A stretch of DNA of 64,000 bases. Origin: JAWKUK01 sp041398605. GTDB taxonomy: Bacteria; Planctomycetota; UBA1135; GCA-002686595. Below the pieces are notes generated by a model that saw only the letters and a list, made by a program, of their open reading frames with translations, was not told where the DNA came from and made no database searches. Location of the stretch: positions 62,001-126,000 of the forward strand of contig JAWKUK010000003.1 in the NCBI GenBank assembly GCA_041398605.1, in the 5' to 3' direction. A program made the translations under genes and the position numbers. This document shows, piece by piece, positions 8,201-16,826 of the stretch (position 1 is its first letter; each line of letters begins with the position of its first letter).

Positions 8201-9438
8201 CGAAGGTTCATCGGGGCGCGTGGCTCGGTCTGCTCAGCATGGCGTGCGCCCTCGACGTGCCCCCCATCCTGCGGGAAGCCCTCCGTGACGCAAGCCGGAA
8301 ACTTGCCGGGCTCGAAGACCGCGCCGGCGGCCTCAGGGAAGGGCCCCGTGGGTCCGAAGAGCGCGCTGCCCTCCGCGCCGCGCACGACGAGCGCCGTGGC
8401 GAGGGCATCCGCGGTCCGGCCATCGGGCGCGAACACCGTCGCCGCGCGCCGCGCCGTCAGCCCGAGCCCAGTCATGGGGTCCAGGATGTGCCCGTAACGA
8501 ACGCCGTCCAACGCAAAGCTCTGCTGTGCGTCGCCGGAGGTCGCGATGGCGCAGTGGGCGGCGGTGAAGCGCAGCGCGCCGGCGCCTGGTCCGAGCGGCG
8601 CCAGCTCGACCCGCCAGCCAGGCTCGCCGCGCGGCGGCGCGCCGAGGCGCAGGTCGCCACCGCCGTCGATGAGGACCCGCGAGAAGCCTCGGCTCGACAG
8701 CACCTCGAAGGCGCGATCGAGCGCCTCGCCCTTCGCGCTCCCGCCCAAGTCGAGCCGGACACCCGGCGCGTCGAACGACAGCGCGGGCCGCGCCGGGTCG
8801 AGCGCGACATGCGCATAGCCTGCGACGGCGCGCGCCTCGGCGAGGCGCGCCGGGCTGGGCAATTCCCCGAGGCGAGCGCTCCTGCGCCAGAGGCGCGTCA
8901 GGGTCCCCAGCGTCGGGTCGAAGGCGCCCTCGGTGCGCGCCGCCACGTCGAGGGCAAACGCGAGGTGCTCCCAAAGCGCGGATGAGAGCGCGATGGGAGT
9001 CCCGGGCGCGACGCGCTCGGCGCGCGCGGTGACTTGCCGCGCTTCGCTCTCCGCGGACCAGTCGCTGGCCCAATCCTCGACGGTCCGCACAGCGGCAAAG
9101 GCGGCCTCGAGCGCGTCGCGCACCTCCTGCGTGACACCGTCGCAATCCACCACGATCCGGAAGGTGGTGCCCATGAGCGCGCGCTCTTCGGCGACGCGGG
9201 TCGTCGGCGAGGCGGGGCCGGGGTCGAGGGCCGCGGCCTCGTCCGCAGCCTTGGGCGTGTCCCGGACGGGGTTGGGACCGGGGTGGGGCCCGGGAACGGG
9301 GCCGGGAACGGGGCCGGAGCGGCACGCGGCCAGCGAGAGCGCAGCGGCGCACGCAGCAGCGAGCGCGACGGTCTGCACGGCGGGGGCTGCGGCGCGGGTC
9401 ACGGCCCGGTGAATCTCATGAGTCAATACGGACGACAT
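8197..9438 (-). CDS. apbE: ApbE-like FAD:protein FMN transferase, lipoprotein
   Basis: 413-residue exported flavin transferase. In ApbE proteins FMN is moved from FAD to a Thr of an exported acceptor protein, with Mg. The signal peptide ends in a lipobox LSLAAC, followed by a Pro/Gly repeat linker (GPVPGPVPGPHPGPNP). The enzyme core has RALMGTTFRIVV, LGGSAKGEALDRA, the VLIDGGGDLRLG FAD site, and the C-terminal TSGDAQQSF plus YGHILDPMTG motifs with the metal-binding Asp. ATG 9438 was chosen; a TTG at 9483 would add residues without sense. It is co-transcribed with the overlapping Gfo/Idh/MocA gene. I see no RnfG/NqrC-type FMN acceptor in the window. Confidence 0.9.
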   Translation of the reverse strand: MSSVLTHEIHRAVTRAAAPAVQTVALAAACAAALSLAACRSGPVPGPVPGPHPGPNPVRDTPKAADEAAALDPGPASPTTRVAEERALMGTTFRIVVDCDGVTQEVRDALEAAFAAVRTVEDWASDWSAESEARQVTARAERVAPGTPIALSSALWEHLAFALDVAARTEGAFDPTLGTLTRLWRRSARLGELPSPARLAEARAVAGYAHVALDPARPALSFDAPGVRLDLGGSAKGEALDRAFEVLSSRGFSRVLIDGGGDLRLGAPPRGEPGWRVELAPLGPGAGALRFTAAHCAIATSGDAQQSFALDGVRYGHILDPMTGLGLTARRAATVFAPDGRTADALATALVVRGAEGSALFGPTGPFPEAAGAVFEPGKFPACVTEGFPQDGGHVEGARHAEQTEPRAPMNLR

Positions 9439-9485
9439 TCCCTGCTCCCGGCCTGCGCACCGAGAGGATAGGCTGGCGCTCAACG

Positions 9486-10721
9486 ATGTCGTGTGCGTTC
9501 TCTCTCTCGCTCGCCGGAGCGGCGCCCCTGGCGCTCGCGCTCTTTGGCCTCTTCGCTGAACCCGTCCCCGCTCCCGTCACCGGGCAGGCGCCCACCACGG
9601 GCAGCCCCGCGACCGGCAGCCCTGAAGGTCAGGACACCGCCGGCGCAGGTCATGCCAGCTCGGGGCTCGTCTACCCCGACGCTCCCCCCGGCCTCCCGGC
9701 GGCACGTACCGTCGAGGGCGCGAGCGCCGCGTCCGAGGCGGAGATGCGCGCTTACGTCGAGCCCATCCCCGGCACCGCCGCGACCTTCCGCATGGTCCCG
9801 ATCGCTGGCGGAACATTCCGCATGGGCAGCCCCGAAGGCGAGGACGGGCACCACGAGAGCGAGGGCCCGCAGGTCGACGTGCGCCTATCGCCGTTCTGGA
9901 TGGGCGCGACCGAGGTGACCTGGGACGAGTACCACCAGTTCATGTATCGCCTCGACCTCCAGGCGCGCGCGAAGGGCGAAGCCGAGGCGCAGCCCGAGGA
10001 CGCTTGGGCCGACGCGGTGAGCCGCCCTACGCCCCCGTATGTCCCGATGGACTTCGAGATGGGGGTCACGGGGCGCCCGGCGATCTGCATGACCCACTTC
10101 GCGGCGCGCCAGTACACGAAGTGGCTGTCGATGAAGACCGGCCGCTTCTATCGCTTGCCGACCGAGGCCGAGTGGGAATACGCGTGCCGCGCCGGGACGG
10201 AGACGGCCTATTGGTGGGGCGACGATCCCGCGGACGCGGAGGGCAAGGCTTGGTGGTTCGACAATTCGGAGGACGGCTATCACCCCGTCGGCCAAACCGC
10301 GCCGAACCCCTGGGGGCTTTACGACATGCACGGCAACGTGTGGGAGTGGTGCCTCGATGCGTTCGACGCCAAGGGCTTCGCGGCCCTCGCTGAAGAGGCC
10401 AAGGCCGCTGACGCGGGCCCGCTCGTCGACCCGGTGACGTGGCCCACTGCGCTCTACCCACGCACCGCGCGCGGCGGCTCCTGGGACGATGACCTCGACC
10501 GCCTGCGCAGCGCTGCGCGCCGCGGGTCATCGAAGACTTGGAAGGTCCAGGACCCGCAGCTCCCCAAGTCGATCTGGTACCACACGGACGCCACCTTCCT
10601 GGGCTTCCGGGTCGTGCGACCGCTGACGCCGCCGCCCGCCGCAGAGTGGGCGCGCTACTGGGACGCGGACCTCGATGAGGTGCGCGCGATCCAGGAGCGA
10701 CAGCGCCACGGCGGCCGCTGA
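9486..10721 (+). CDS. Secreted SUMF1 (formylglycine-generating-like) domain protein, cysteines absent
   Basis: 411-residue protein with a Sec signal (first about 25 residues) and a Pro/Thr/Gly-rich linker. The rest is a SUMF1/FGE-sulfatase domain starting at FRMVPIAGGTFRMGSPEGED. Family landmarks are MGATEVTWDEYHQFM, YRLPTEAEWEYACRAGTET, GLYDMHGNVWEWCLD and ARGGSWDDD. In true formylglycine-generating enzymes the segment after RGGS carries two catalytic copper-binding cysteines; here it reads DDDLDRLRSAARRG with none. It is therefore probably not an active generating enzyme but one of the many planctomycete SUMF1-fold proteins of unknown role. It is divergent from the ApbE gene (47-base gap) and 54 bases upstream of a second Gfo/Idh/MocA gene. 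Confidence 0.85.
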   Translation: MSCAFSLSLAGAAPLALALFGLFAEPVPAPVTGQAPTTGSPATGSPEGQDTAGAGHASSGLVYPDAPPGLPAARTVEGASAASEAEMRAYVEPIPGTAATFRMVPIAGGTFRMGSPEGEDGHHESEGPQVDVRLSPFWMGATEVTWDEYHQFMYRLDLQARAKGEAEAQPEDAWADAVSRPTPPYVPMDFEMGVTGRPAICMTHFAARQYTKWLSMKTGRFYRLPTEAEWEYACRAGTETAYWWGDDPADAEGKAWWFDNSEDGYHPVGQTAPNPWGLYDMHGNVWEWCLDAFDAKGFAALAEEAKAADAGPLVDPVTWPTALYPRTARGGSWDDDLDRLRSAARRGSSKTWKVQDPQLPKSIWYHTDATFLGFRVVRPLTPPPAAEWARYWDADLDEVRAIQERQRHGGR

Positions 10722-10775
10722 CCGCCGCCACGCAGCTCAACTCCCCCCTCCCCGACCCCCAGCGAGACCCCCACC

Positions 10776-12086
10776 ATGCAGCCGCTCAGCCGCAGGACCC
10801 TCCTCCGCTCTTCGACCTTCGGGGCCGGCGCCTTCGCCGTCGGCGCGCCGCTCCTTGCCAAGGCCCGCTACACAGGTCGCGCCGCGGGTGACGCGACGCT
10901 GCGGATCGGGCTCGTCGGCTGCGGCGGGCGCGGCAGCGGCGCTGCGGCGCAAGCCCTGCGCGCCGACCCGAACGTGCGGCTCGTCGCGATGGCTGACGCC
11001 TTCGGCGACAACCTCGAAGGCTCATTGAACGGGCTGCGCGGGGACAAGGAGGTCGGCGACCGCGTCGACGTGCCGGAAGAGCGCCGGTTCAGCGGCTTCG
11101 ACGCCTACCAGCGCGTCATCGACTCCGACATCGACGTGGTCATCCTCGCCACCCCGCCAGGCTTCCGCCCGATGCACTTCGAGTACGCGGTCGCCAAGGA
11201 GAAGCACATCTTCATGGAGAAGCCTGTCGCGGTCGACGGGGCCGGCGTGCGACAAGTCCTCGCCGCAGCGGCGACGGCGAAGGCCAAGGGGCTGAAGGTC
11301 GGGGTCGGCCTGCAGCGCCACCATGACCAGCGCTACATCGACACGATCACCCGCATCCACGACGGCGCCGTCGGTAAGCCGGTCCTCCTGCGGGTGTACT
11401 GGAACAGCGGCGGCGTTTGGGTGCGCCCGCGCCAGCCCGGCCAGACCGAAATGGAGTACCAGATGCGCAACTGGTACTACTTCAACTGGCTCTGCGGCGA
11501 CCACATCACCGAGCAGCACATCCACAACTTGGATGTCGGCAATTGGGTGATGCAGGGCTATCCGGCGGAGTGCCAAGGCATGGGCGGCCGCGAAGTGCGC
11601 AAGGGCATCGACCACGGCGAGATCTACGACCACCACGCGCTCGAGTACACGTACGCCGACGGCACGAAGATGCAGAGCCACTGCCGCCACCAGGGCGGCA
11701 CGTGGTCGAGCGTCAGCGAGCACATCCACGGCACCCTCGGCAGCGGTAACATCGGCGCCGGTCGCCTGAACCTCTACTCGGGTGAAGACTGGCGTTGGCG
11801 CGGCGAGGGTTCGGACCCGTACCAGGTCGAGCACAACGTCCTCTTTGCGGCCATTCGCGCCGGCGTCGCGCACGAGGAGGCCGAGAACGGCGCGAAGAGC
11901 ACGCTCACCTCGATCATGGGCCGCCTCGCGACCTATAGCGGCAAGCCGGTCAAGTGGGAAGAGGCGCTCAATAGCAGCATCGAGCTGCGCCCCAGCGAGT
12001 ACTCGTTCACCGGGACGCCGCCGAGCGTGCCCGACGAGCACGGCGCGTACCCGATCGCGGTCCCCGGCCAGACGCAGGTCGTCTGA
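10776..12086 (+). CDS. Tat-exported Gfo/Idh/MocA family oxidoreductase (second copy)
   Basis: 436-residue paralogue of the 6902-8200 gene. Tat signal MQPLSRRTLLRSSTFGAGAF, then Rossmann motif LRIGLVGCGGRGSG, and EKPVAVDGAG with the conserved Lys. The C-terminal domain carries GDHITEQHIHNLDVGNW, aligned with the same region of the first copy. Identity appears moderate, so this is an old duplication or two family members rather than a recent repeat. It follows the SUMF1 protein on the same strand and is followed by a perfect hairpin. Probable exported NAD(P)-dependent sugar or cyclitol oxidoreductase; the substrate is unknown. Confidence 0.92.
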   Translation: MQPLSRRTLLRSSTFGAGAFAVGAPLLAKARYTGRAAGDATLRIGLVGCGGRGSGAAAQALRADPNVRLVAMADAFGDNLEGSLNGLRGDKEVGDRVDVPEERRFSGFDAYQRVIDSDIDVVILATPPGFRPMHFEYAVAKEKHIFMEKPVAVDGAGVRQVLAAAATAKAKGLKVGVGLQRHHDQRYIDTITRIHDGAVGKPVLLRVYWNSGGVWVRPRQPGQTEMEYQMRNWYYFNWLCGDHITEQHIHNLDVGNWVMQGYPAECQGMGGREVRKGIDHGEIYDHHALEYTYADGTKMQSHCRHQGGTWSSVSEHIHGTLGSGNIGAGRLNLYSGEDWRWRGEGSDPYQVEHNVLFAAIRAGVAHEEAENGAKSTLTSIMGRLATYSGKPVKWEEALNSSIELRPSEYSFTGTPPSVPDEHGAYPIAVPGQTQVV

Positions 12087-12098
12087 GGTGACACGGCT

Positions 12099-12140
12099 GA
12101 GGTGGGCAGCCAGCGCCGCGGGGCGCTGGCTGCCCACCTC
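12099..12140 (+). terminator. Perfect 19-bp hairpin after the oxidoreductase gene
   Basis: Bases 12099-12117 pair exactly with 12122-12140, leaving a four-base loop. It starts 13 bases after the oxidoreductase stop (12086) and ends 22 bases before the next start (12162). There is no T-run, so it may act as a terminator or as a 3' mRNA-stabilising stem that allows partial read-through into the transporter gene. Confidence 0.65.
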
Positions 12141-12161
12141 GGCGTTGAACCCGAGTCACCG

Positions 12162-13025
12162 ATGTGGCTGCTCCTCTTGGCGTCGCTCCTGTGGGCGCCC
12201 TCCTTCCCGCTGGTCAAGCGGCTGGCCCTCGACGCCGAGCTCTTGACCGCGATCCGGCTGGGCCTCGCGGCGCTCGTGTTCTGGGCGCTCGCGGCCCGCG
12301 CGCGCGCGCCGCGGCTCGCGCCTGCGCTGCAGCTCCCCATGCTCGGGCTCGGCGCCGTGCAGTTCGGGGCGATGTACCTCTTGGTGCATGAGAGCTACGC
12401 CCACCTCGCCGGCCACGAGGTCGCGCTCTTCACCGTCCTGACGCCGTTCTGGGTCGCGCTGTTCGACGGGCTGGCCGAGCGGCGCCTGCGCCTGCGGCCT
12501 TTCCTGGCTGCGATCGTGGCCAGCGCGGGCTCGCTGTTCCTGTGCCGGCTCGACGTGCGCGCGGGCGCGCTCGCGGGCTTCCTCCTGGTCCAGGGCGCGA
12601 ACATGTGCTTCGCCCTCGGCCAGGTCGCGTACCGTCGCCTCGCCCTCCGGCGCGGCCTGCCGCATGCGGACGCCTTCCGCTGGCTCTACCTGGGCGGCGC
12701 GCTGCTCTCGATCGGCGCTGCCCTGTGGACCGTTCCGAGCGCTGCGCTGACAGACCTCGCAGCGCGCCCAACCACGGACCACCTGACGCTGCTCTATCTC
12801 GGCGTCGTGCCGACGGCGCTCGGGTTCCACCTTTGGAACCGCGGCGCGGCGCAGGTGTCGGCGGGCGTCCTGGCCGCTGCCAACCAGCTCAAGGTCCCGC
12901 TCGCGGTCGCGGTGTCGCTCGCGCCGCCGTTCCGCGAGGCCGCTGACCTGCCCCGCTTGGCCGCAGCGAGCGCCGTGATCGCGCTAGCGCTCGCGCTCGG
13001 ACGCGAGCGGACGCCCGCCGCTTGA
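12162..13025 (+). CDS. EamA/DMT-family transporter
   Basis: 287-residue integral membrane protein with ten predicted helices in two EamA halves. The first starts MWLLLLASLLWAPSFPLVKR and the second LLVQGANMCFALGQVAYRR. The N-terminal 'ASLLWAPSFPLVK' and C-terminal 'YLGVVPTALGFHLWNRGA' patterns are those of drug/metabolite exporters and of the YigM-like carrier group. The longer frame from 12102 would put the preceding hairpin inside the gene, so ATG 12162 is preferred. The substrate cannot be told. It lies 29 bases before the aldo/keto reductase start on the same strand, so a shared transcript and a sugar-related cargo are possible but unproven. Confidence 0.8.
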   Translation: MWLLLLASLLWAPSFPLVKRLALDAELLTAIRLGLAALVFWALAARARAPRLAPALQLPMLGLGAVQFGAMYLLVHESYAHLAGHEVALFTVLTPFWVALFDGLAERRLRLRPFLAAIVASAGSLFLCRLDVRAGALAGFLLVQGANMCFALGQVAYRRLALRRGLPHADAFRWLYLGGALLSIGAALWTVPSAALTDLAARPTTDHLTLLYLGVVPTALGFHLWNRGAAQVSAGVLAAANQLKVPLAVAVSLAPPFREAADLPRLAAASAVIALALALGRERTPAA

Positions 13026-13054
13026 GCGCGCCGAGCGGCTATCCTGCACGGGTG

Positions 13055-13996
13055 ATGGAACAGCGACCCTTCGGCGCAGCAGGCGAGCTCGTCTCCGCCA
13101 TCGGCTTCGGCGCAGCGCCGCTCGGCGGCGAGTACGGCGGCCTCGACGATGAGGCGGCGACACGCGCCGTGCAGCGCGCGCTCGACCTGGGCGTCAACGT
13201 GTTCGACACCTCGCCCTATTACGGGCGCACGCTGTCCGAGACGCGGCTCGGAAAGGGGCTCGCGGGGCGCCGCAGCGAGACCTTCCTGATCACGAAGTGC
13301 GGGCGCTACGACACGGCTCAGTTCGATTTCTCGCCGGCGCGCGTCGCGACCAGCGTCACGGAGTCCCTGACGCGCCTTCAGACCGACCACGTCGACCTGC
13401 TGATCGCGCACGACGTCGAGTTCGGGGACCTCGCGCGGATTGAGCAGGAGACGCTGCCGGCGCTCGTCAAGGAGCGCGACGCCGGGCGCGCGCGGTACAT
13501 CGGCGTCTCGGGCTACCCCGTCCCGGTGCTGATGCAGCTCATGCGAGCGTTCCCCGTCGACGCCGTCTTGACCTACTGCCACTACGACCTGCTCTCGACT
13601 GACGCAGCGCCTTTGATCGAGCTGGCAGACGAGCGCGGGGTCGCGGTGATCAATGGCTCGACCTTGCACATGGGCGTGCTGACGGAGGCCGGCGCGCCGG
13701 AGTGGCATCCAGCGCCCGAAGCGGTCAAGGCCGCAGGGCGCGCGATCGCGAGCCTGTGCCGCGCGCGCGGGCGCGAGGTCGTCGAGGTCGCGCTGCGCTT
13801 TGCGCTGGACCTGCCCGGGGTCGCCTGCACGCTGGTCGGGATGAAGTCCGAGGCGGAGGTCGCGTCGAACGTGGCCGTCCTCGAGCGCGCGAGCGACCCG
13901 GCGCTCCTGGCAGAGATCGCGGCGCTCGTGGCGCCGGTCAGAGACCTCGCTTGGCCGTCAGGGCGGTGGGCGCCGCCCACGCCGCCCACCGGCTGA
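13055..13996 (+). CDS. Aldo/keto reductase, L-fucose/L-galactose dehydrogenase-like
   Basis: 313-residue NAD(P)-dependent aldo/keto reductase. The catalytic tetrad is visible: Asp51 and Tyr56 in FDTSPYYGRT, Lys81 in LITKCGRY, His119 in LLIAHD. The N-terminus (GFGAAPLGGEYGGLDDEAA) and the SPYYGRTLSETRLGKGL segment are like the L-galactose / L-fucose 1-dehydrogenase branch, which oxidises the sugar to its lactone. ATG 13055 is preferred over TTG 13022, which overlaps the previous gene. The nearby lactonase, mutarotase, sugar ABC transporters and FAH-type hydrolase support a role as the first oxidative step of deoxysugar breakdown; this is inferred from context. Confidence 0.85.
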   Translation: MEQRPFGAAGELVSAIGFGAAPLGGEYGGLDDEAATRAVQRALDLGVNVFDTSPYYGRTLSETRLGKGLAGRRSETFLITKCGRYDTAQFDFSPARVATSVTESLTRLQTDHVDLLIAHDVEFGDLARIEQETLPALVKERDAGRARYIGVSGYPVPVLMQLMRAFPVDAVLTYCHYDLLSTDAAPLIELADERGVAVINGSTLHMGVLTEAGAPEWHPAPEAVKAAGRAIASLCRARGREVVEVALRFALDLPGVACTLVGMKSEAEVASNVAVLERASDPALLAEIAALVAPVRDLAWPSGRWAPPTPPTG

Positions 13997-14065
13997 CTCG
14001 CCCCGCGCGCCGCTCGCGGCACGGAGCAGGTTCCACGGAGCCCGTTTACTCACGCACTGGGGCCG

Positions 14066-14094
14066 GTGACGCGCCCGTCCGCGTACCCTATACC
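14066..14094 (+). promoter_or_regulatory. Candidate sigma-70-type promoter for yebC
   Basis: GTGACG at 14066-14071 and TATACC at 14089-14094 are separated by 17 bases. They lie 30 bases upstream of the yebC ATG in an otherwise GC-rich gap. This is a sequence-pattern call only. Confidence 0.35.
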
Positions 14095-14123
14095 GTCCCC
14101 CACGACCGCAAGAAGAATCAGAC

Positions 14124-14846
14124 ATGGGCCGCATCTTCGAAGTCCGTAAGCACACGATGTTCGCGCGCTGGAACCGCATGGCGAAGCAGTTCTCGCGCAT
14201 CGGTAAGGACATCACCATCGCAGTCAAGAACGGTGGCCCGGACCCGCACGCGAACCCGGCCTTGCGCCGGTGCATCCTGAACTCGCGCGCGGTCAACATG
14301 CCGAAGGACAAGGTCGAGGCCGCGATCAAACGCGCGCAGGGCCGCGACGCGACGAACTACCACGAGGTGATCTACGAGGGCTACGCCCCCCATGGCATCC
14401 CGATCCTCGTCGAAGCCGCCACGGACAACGTCACCCGCACCGCGGGCAACGTCCGGAACATCTTCAATAGCAACGGCGGCAACCTCGGCACCACGGGCAG
14501 CGTCAGCTTCATGTTCCAGCGCATGGGCGTCTTCCGCCTGGCGCCTGAGGGCCTCGACGCCGAGGAGCTCGAGCTCTACCTGATCGACCACGGCCTCGAG
14601 GAGATGGGCGAGAGCACGGACGACAAGGGCGAGCCTCAGCTCGTGATCCGCAGCGCCTTCACGGCCTTCGGCGACGTGCAGAAGGCCCTCGAGGACCGCG
14701 GCATCACGCCGATCTCGAGCGAGCTCGAGTACATCTGTGGCACGGCGACGGAGCTCCCCGAAGACCAAGCCAAGGAGGTGCTCGAGGTGATCGACAAGCT
14801 CGAGCAGGATGACGACGTACAGAAGGTCTACCACACGCTCGCGTGA
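14124..14846 (+). CDS. yebC: YebC/PmpR family protein
   Basis: 240-residue member of the YebC/TACO1 family, full length for the group. Members act as transcriptional regulators or, as shown for some, as ribosome-associated factors that help translate difficult (for example proline-rich) stretches. Recognisable parts are the N-terminal MGRIFEVRKHTMFARWNRMA, ITIAVKNGGPDPHANPALRR, NMPKDKVEAAIKRAQG, YEGYAPHGIPILVEAATDN and the NGGNLGTTGSVSFMF core. It stands alone between the aldo/keto reductase and the minus-strand sugar operon and probably has its own promoter. Housekeeping; no link to the sugar genes is implied. Confidence 0.95.
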   Translation: MGRIFEVRKHTMFARWNRMAKQFSRIGKDITIAVKNGGPDPHANPALRRCILNSRAVNMPKDKVEAAIKRAQGRDATNYHEVIYEGYAPHGIPILVEAATDNVTRTAGNVRNIFNSNGGNLGTTGSVSFMFQRMGVFRLAPEGLDAEELELYLIDHGLEEMGESTDDKGEPQLVIRSAFTAFGDVQKALEDRGITPISSELEYICGTATELPEDQAKEVLEVIDKLEQDDDVQKVYHTLA

Positions 14847-14879
14847 CCGCGAAACGAGCGCGCGGCAGACCGCGATGGT

Positions 14880-15647
14880 TCAGCTCACGGTCATCCCGCC
14901 GTTGACCACGAGGGTCTGGCCCGTCACGAACCCGGCGTCGTCGCTGGCGAAGTACACGCAGGCGGCGCCGATATCCGCCGGCTGTCCCCAGTGGCCGACC
15001 GGGATGAGCTTGCGGTAGCCCTCCTTTTGGTCCTCCGGGTCGTGCTCATGGCGCTCGACGGGGATCCAACCCGGCGACACCATGTTGACGGTGACGCCGA
15101 ACGGCGCGAGCTCCGTCGCCATCGATCGCGTCCAGCCGCGCTGGCCGCCCTTGGCCGCGACGTAGGCGCTGAAGTTCGGCACCCCACGGTCGAACACCTC
15201 GGAGCCGATGTTGATGATGCGTCCGAACTTGCGCGCCTTCATGTCGGGCAGGACCGCGCGCGTGATGAGGTACGGGCTCTTCACGAAGAAGTCGATCATC
15301 TCCTGATAGAAGGCCCAGTCGTACTCCTCGATCGGCAGCTGGGGTTGATCGGGGGTCGCGTTCAGGACCACGATGTCGATCGGGCCGAGCGTCTTTTTCA
15401 CAGCCGCGACGAGGGTCTCAACCTCGCTCTGGTCCGCGACGTCGGCGCGAAACATGTCGCCGTGGTGCCCTGCGGCCCGAAACTCGGCCAGCGTGCGCGC
15501 CGCTCGCTCGGAGTTGCGGGCGTAGTTCAGCGCGACCGTGGCGCCTTGGCGCGCTAGGTGGAACGCCATCGCCTTACCGAGGCCCGTGCTCGAGCCGGTC
15601 ACGAGCGCGACGCGCCCCGTTAGATCAAAGAGTCTCTTATGGGTCAT
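14880..15647 (-). CDS. Short-chain dehydrogenase, candidate sugar-acid dehydrogenase
   Basis: 255-residue classical SDR. Cofactor motif GSSTGLGKA (TGxxxGxG), NAD-fold motif at IDIVVLNA (a change from NNAG), catalytic Ser near IGSEVF, and catalytic YxxxK in SAYVAAKGG. The C-terminus (GFVTGQTLVVNGGMTVS) is standard for FabG-like SDRs. It is the last gene of an eight-gene minus-strand sugar operon, 15 bases after the mutarotase. In L-rhamnose/L-fucose oxidative pathways an SDR oxidises either the sugar or the 2-keto-3-deoxy acid; this gene is a candidate for either step. The assignment rests on context. Confidence 0.88.
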   Translation of the reverse strand: MTHKRLFDLTGRVALVTGSSTGLGKAMAFHLARQGATVALNYARNSERAARTLAEFRAAGHHGDMFRADVADQSEVETLVAAVKKTLGPIDIVVLNATPDQPQLPIEEYDWAFYQEMIDFFVKSPYLITRAVLPDMKARKFGRIINIGSEVFDRGVPNFSAYVAAKGGQRGWTRSMATELAPFGVTVNMVSPGWIPVERHEHDPEDQKEGYRKLIPVGHWGQPADIGAACVYFASDDAGFVTGQTLVVNGGMTVS

Positions 15648-15662
15648 GGTGTCGGCGCGCGT

Positions 15663-16826
15663 TCAATCGAGGAGCAGGCGGTGCACGGTGATTTGCTTAT
15701 AGGTCTGACCCGGCCGCAGGACCGTGGTCGGAAACCCGGGCTCGTTGATGGCGTTGGGGTAACCCTGGGTCTCCAAGCAGCACGCGGAGCGATGCGGGTA
15801 CGCCGCGCCCCCCTTGCCCCATTGGCCGAACAAGAAGTTGCCCGTGTAGAACTGGAGGCCCGGCTGGTCCGAATAGACCTCGAGCACCCGCCCGCTCGAC
15901 GGATCGGAGAGGCGCGCGACGGGGCCGGCTGCGATGATGTCCGCGAGGTTAGGGCGCAGCGCTGCGTCCCGCACGGCGTAGTTGTGGTCGTATCCGAGCG
16001 CCGCTGTGCCGTCCAAGCTCGCGATGCGCGCACCGATCCGCATAGGCACGCGGAAGTCGAGGGGCGTGTCCGCGACGGTCACGACCTCGCCCGTCGGGAT
16101 CAGCGTCTCGTCCGTCGGTGTGTAACGCCCGGCGTTGATCTGCAGCACATGGTCCAGCACGCTCGGGTGCCCTGCGCCGGCCAAGTTGAAGTAGCTGTGG
16201 TGCGTCAGGTTCATGGGCGTGGCCGCGTCCGTGTGAGCGCTGTATTCGATGACGAGCTCCGAGTCCGACGTCAGCGTGTACGTGACCGAGCTGTCCAGGT
16301 TGCCCGGGTAGCCCTCCTGACCGTTCGGTGAGAAGTAATCGAACCGGACGGACGCGATCCCCGGCAAGGGGGTCGCCGTCCAGAGCCGCTGCCCGAAGCC
16401 CTGATCCCCGCCGTGCAAGCTGTTCGGCGGGTTGTTGATCGCCAACGCATAGTCTGCGCCATCGAGGGTGAACTTGCCCCGCGCCACCCGGTTCGCCACG
16501 CGGCCGGCCGTACAGCCGAAGTACTGGTTGCCGTCGCCCTCGTACCCCGTGACGTCGTCGAAGCCGAGCACGATGTCTGCGACGTTGCCCGCGCGGTCCG
16601 GCACGAGCAGCGACACGAGCGTCGCGCCGAAGTCCGTCACGACGGCCTCGACGCCGGCGTCATTGCGCAGGACGTACGCGTGCGCAGGCGCGCCGCTCTT
16701 CGTACGACCGAAGTCGCGCACCTCGACGCTGATCGCGGCGCTTTCACCGATGGGTCTGGAGGTCACAGCAACACATCCGCTCGCGATGACGAGGGCGGCC
16801 AAGGGGGTTAGGGAGGGGGTCTTCAT
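15663..16826 (-). CDS. galM: Aldose 1-epimerase (mutarotase), exported lipoprotein
   Basis: 387-residue GalM-family mutarotase interconverting alpha and beta sugar anomers. The signal peptide carries a lipobox VIASGC (Cys about 18), so this copy is predicted to be outside the cytoplasm. Core motifs include VVTDFGATLVSLLVPDR, GRVANRVARGKF, NSLHGGDQGFGQRLW (catalytic His), NLTHHSYFNLAG (second His) and LQFYTGNF near the C-terminus with the catalytic Glu region LETQGYPNA. Its start overlaps the stop of the ABC permease gene (ATGA), so it is co-translated with the transporter. It presumably supplies the anomer that the binding protein or dehydrogenase prefers. Confidence 0.93.
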   Translation of the reverse strand: MKTPSLTPLAALVIASGCVAVTSRPIGESAAISVEVRDFGRTKSGAPAHAYVLRNDAGVEAVVTDFGATLVSLLVPDRAGNVADIVLGFDDVTGYEGDGNQYFGCTAGRVANRVARGKFTLDGADYALAINNPPNSLHGGDQGFGQRLWTATPLPGIASVRFDYFSPNGQEGYPGNLDSSVTYTLTSDSELVIEYSAHTDAATPMNLTHHSYFNLAGAGHPSVLDHVLQINAGRYTPTDETLIPTGEVVTVADTPLDFRVPMRIGARIASLDGTAALGYDHNYAVRDAALRPNLADIIAAGPVARLSDPSSGRVLEVYSDQPGLQFYTGNFLFGQWGKGGAAYPHRSACCLETQGYPNAINEPGFPTTVLRPGQTYKQITVHRLLLD

